From Gammaproteobacteria bacterium (GTDB taxonomy: Bacteria; Pseudomonadota; Gammaproteobacteria; UBA9214), in contig DAOVVG010000112.1 in NCBI GenBank assembly GCA_030632175.1, positions 1 through 7,465 of the forward strand: DNA of 7,465 nucleotides, read 5' to 3'. The notes under the pieces were generated by a model. The model searched no databases. It was given only the letters and a program-made list of their open reading frames with translations, and had not been told where the DNA came from. The first letter of the stretch is position 1. The number at the start of each line of letters is the position of its first letter. Shown piece by piece: positions 5,330-7,465 of this stretch. The translations under genes and the position numbers were made by a program.

Positions 5330-6124
5330 CTAGAGTTCATATCCAAAATAACCGGCCGAATCTGCACAGTATTTTCGTATGGCGCCCACCTCAGCAGCAG
5401 AAAGAACTTCCCTGCGTGTCCTGGCCTCTGAAACGGGCATCTCCGGCATGCGCTGCAGGTTTACATCAAGGGCGCTGTAGACAGCGGCAAGATGCCCTGC
5501 AGGATCAACAACAAATTCCTCGTATTTCAGCAGGACCAGATCATCAATCTTCCTGATAATGCACTGTGCCAGATAGTCCCACATCAATGCATAGCGTATC
5601 TCGATTTCCCTGACGCTGCCTATTCTGAGTAAACTTTCACCTTCCTGGTCGCTCGCATAATCGATAAAAAACGCCGGATTGGCATTCTTCAAGTGTGGAA
5701 AGACCACCCTTTTCCAGGATGCTATGACGTCATAGGGATGCCTGACGCAGGCCAGGATGACGGCATCAGGCATCTGCTTCCTGATTTTTTCCAGGCAGAC
5801 CAGGTATACAAAGGTATTTTTTGAACCGAAAATGAAGGAAGCATCCTTCACCACCGGGATATAATCACAACGGACATCGTTATCATTGGTATCTTCGATG
5901 AATTTACCGTTGATAATCTTGTTCTGTATGGGTGCCCCCTTGAGAATACTCTCACGTGTATGCGCGTAATATTCAGCCAGCGTATGAGGTGAACTGTTAT
6001 GCAGGTATTGCAAGGCTTCGACGGGCTCGTTTACGAGAACCGTGTTTTCGATACCATTCAGCAGAGCACAAACATAGCTTGTACCGCTTCTGGGGATACC
6101 CGTGATTACCAGATTTTTACTCAT
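5330..6124 (-). CDS. P-loop sulfotransferase
   Basis: This 264-residue protein has the two PAPS-binding signatures of sulfotransferases. The 5'-phosphosulfate loop is LVITGIPRSGTSYVCALL (5-22). The 3'-phosphate motif is ACVRHPYDVIASW (125-137), with R128 and S136 at the usual 8-residue spacing. Between them lie VNEPVEAL (31-38), a catalytic-region candidate, and VKDASFIF (92-99). A late LLKYEEFVVDP (198-208) and a terminal GYFGYEL are typical of bacterial members. Length is normal for a single-domain enzyme. It should transfer sulfate from PAPS to a hydroxyl or amine on a glycan, peptide or small molecule; the acceptor is unknown. It is first in a two-gene unit with the glycosyltransferase (33-base gap), which favours a glycan or glycosylated acceptor. 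The ATG has no Shine-Dalgarno, but the P-loop position supports this start. Confidence 0.85.
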   Translation of the reverse strand: MSKNLVITGIPRSGTSYVCALLNGIENTVLVNEPVEALQYLHNSSPHTLAEYYAHTRESILKGAPIQNKIINGKFIEDTNDNDVRCDYIPVVKDASFIFGSKNTFVYLVCLEKIRKQMPDAVILACVRHPYDVIASWKRVVFPHLKNANPAFFIDYASDQEGESLLRIGSVREIEIRYALMWDYLAQCIIRKIDDLVLLKYEEFVVDPAGHLAAVYSALDVNLQRMPEMPVSEARTRREVLSAAEVGAIRKYCADSAGYFGYEL

Positions 6125-6201
6125 TTTGTTAATATCAAAACCAGTATAATGTTGCTACCTGCCCCTAACGTAACACGAGCCAGCCAGGACAAAAACACCC
6201 C
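6125..6201. promoter_or_regulatory. 77-bp divergent promoter region between two sulfotransferase genes
   Basis: The sulfotransferase (minus) and the TPR-sulfotransferase (plus) are transcribed away from each other across this gap. Plus strand: TATAAT at 6145-6150, with only a poor -35 (ATTTTG 6123-6128, 16-base spacer). Minus strand: TATACT at 6148-6143, with no good -35, which would give a leader of about 12 bases. The two -10 candidates overlap, so the opposing polymerases could exclude each other. Confidence 0.35.
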
Positions 6202-7465
6202 TTGATAGATGAACTGGAAAAACAGGCCAGGGCTTTCCTCAGGAAAAAGCAGCCTGCTGATGCAATCAGGGCTTATCAACGCCTCCTGCAAATCAACCCG
6301 GAACACTTCGATGGACTTAACAACCTCGGAATATTGCTGATCAACCATGGGGATGGCCGGAAAGCTATCCCATATCTGCAACGTGCCTTGCAGCAACAAC
6401 CGGATCACATCAGCACCCTGATTATACTTGGTGAGACCTGTATCTCTCAGGGCCTTTATGAGGAAGCACTGCGGCACCTGCAACACGCTGTTGAGGTAAT
6501 GCCAAATGACGCCAATGCCTGGCGGAGCCTCGCAAATGCCCAGCATCATGCCGGGATGGTGCTGGAAGCACTGTCAAGTTATGAAACACTGGCGCAACTG
6601 CGCCCGGATTCGCAGGATGCAATCCTAGGGGCAGCAAGAGTCCTGGAACAACTTGGAAGGCACGATGAAGCCTACGCACTTATTCAGCCATTACTGAATA
6701 CCGGTTGTGACGATGCAACCCACACGTTCTTCAATATCAGCAAGCATCTCGGCAAACGCACAGAAGCCGTGAAAGGCTTAATGCAAATCCTGCAGCGTGA
6801 GAACATTCATGACAAGGCTGCTTCTGCCGTTCACTTCAAGCTGGGTAAATACTACGACGAGACGGGTGAATACGAGAAGGCCTTCCGGCATTATCAGTCG
6901 GCCAATGAACTCACACCGAAACAGTTTAACCTGGAAAGACTGACCTGTTTTGTTGCTGATAATATCGCGGTCTACAACAGGGATTTTGCCGACCAGATGC
7001 CTGTAGCTGATAATCGCTCCGAATTGCCGGTATTTATCCTCGGTATGCCCCGCTCCGGCACCAGCCTGGTTGAACAAATCCTGGCATCCCACCCGGACGT
7101 CACCGGCGGCGGAGAATTACCGCTGGTGCCGGAAATCGTGCAGCACCTCACAGCGGAGTTTCCGGGATATGTATACCCGTTGTACGCCCCCAGGCTGTCG
7201 CAGCATTTACTGAATACCACGGCAGAGAGTCACTTGCAGGCATTGCAGGCCCTTGGCAAGTCGGCAACACGGGTCACTGACAAGCTACCCCACAACTTTC
7301 GCAATATTGGTCTGATTGCCCAATTGTTCCCTGACGCCAGGATCATACACTGCACCCGTCACCCGCTTGATACCTGCCTCTCCTGCTACTTCGCCCAATT
7401 TGGCACAGCAGCTCATGGCTACGCCTATAATCTCAAGACCGTCGGTGAATACTACCTTCAGTACC
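6202..7465 (+). CDS. TPR-domain sulfotransferase, 3' end outside window
   Basis: About 421 residues are visible and the frame is still open at the right edge. Residues 5 to about 242 hold some seven tetratricopeptide repeats of about 34 residues, seen in LNNLGILLINHGDGRKAIPY, YEEALRHLQHAVEVMPNDAN and LGKYYDETGEYEKAFRHYQS. A sulfotransferase domain (PF13469 type) follows: VFILGMPRSGTSLVEQILAS, with the 5'-phosphosulfate loop at 281-288, GGGELP, then TDKLPHNFRNIGLIAQLFPD, and CTRHPLDTCLSCYF (384-397) with R386 and S394 as the 3'-phosphate pair. Such proteins use TPRs to bind a partner or substrate and the C-terminal domain to transfer sulfate from PAPS. The frame opens after a TAA at 6166; the only usual start before the first TPR is TTG 6202, with AGGA 12 bases upstream, rather far. 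The first in-frame ATG lies near 6497, inside the TPRs, so TTG is preferred. Confidence 0.85.
   Translation, partial: MIDELEKQARAFLRKKQPADAIRAYQRLLQINPEHFDGLNNLGILLINHGDGRKAIPYLQRALQQQPDHISTLIILGETCISQGLYEEALRHLQHAVEVMPNDANAWRSLANAQHHAGMVLEALSSYETLAQLRPDSQDAILGAARVLEQLGRHDEAYALIQPLLNTGCDDATHTFFNISKHLGKRTEAVKGLMQILQRENIHDKAASAVHFKLGKYYDETGEYEKAFRHYQSANELTPKQFNLERLTCFVADNIAVYNRDFADQMPVADNRSELPVFILGMPRSGTSLVEQILASHPDVTGGGELPLVPEIVQHLTAEFPGYVYPLYAPRLSQHLLNTTAESHLQALQALGKSATRVTDKLPHNFRNIGLIAQLFPDARIIHCTRHPLDTCLSCYFAQFGTAAHGYAYNLKTVGEYYLQY

Noticed and set aside
5999..7220. Small frames at 5999-6205 (+), 6121-6549, 6422-6679, 6778-7092 and 6972-7220 (-)
   Set aside because: All lie opposite the sulfotransferase or TPR-sulfotransferase genes, whose repeats and PAPS motifs are unambiguous.

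Overview
The window reads as chromosomal DNA from a bacterium, most likely a gammaproteobacterium. This rests on moderate GC content, an exported-protein N-terminus of a type common in PEP-CTERM/VPLPA-CTERM secretomes, and a REP-type inverted pair (GTAGGAG-stem-GCGAA) whose layout matches Pseudomonas and related REP elements. No taxonomic marker gene is present, so this is an inference. No tRNA, rRNA, CRISPR array or insertion sequence was found.

Layout. At the left edge is the 5' end of a minus-strand exported protein gene (1-191). It diverges, across 332 bp holding palindromes and a GC-rich inverted repeat, from a plus-strand group: a small 2OG-Fe(II) oxygenase (524-1108), an unexplained open stretch, and a sulfotransferase-like gene cut by one in-frame TAA (1271-2335). 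After a 156-bp spacer with overlapping inverted repeats comes a plus-strand protein resembling the U32/UbiU-UbiV TIM-barrel family, with a cluster of four cysteines (2492-3250). It converges, with an 18-bp gap, on a minus-strand aspartyl/asparaginyl beta-hydroxylase-like protein that ends in a SEC-C zinc motif (3269-4378). A REP pair follows (4439-4518). Next is a minus-strand two-gene unit, a P-loop sulfotransferase (5330-6124) then a DxD glycosyltransferase (4526-5296). A 77-bp divergent promoter region leads to a plus-strand TPR-sulfotransferase (6202 to beyond the right edge).

Working together (inference). The window holds three sulfotransferase-fold genes of different subtypes, two unrelated 2OG-type hydroxylases, one glycosyltransferase and one probable Fe-S or metal protein of the U32-like fold. 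Oxygenases can create hydroxyl groups that sulfotransferases and glycosyltransferases then decorate. The simplest reading is an accessory island for tailoring a peptide, protein or surface glycan. The acceptor is not evident. The exported protein at the left edge is a possible candidate, but nothing in the sequence proves it. The plus-strand block 524-2335 looks richer in A+T and in TTA codons than the rest and contains a broken gene, which suggests recent gain and decay.
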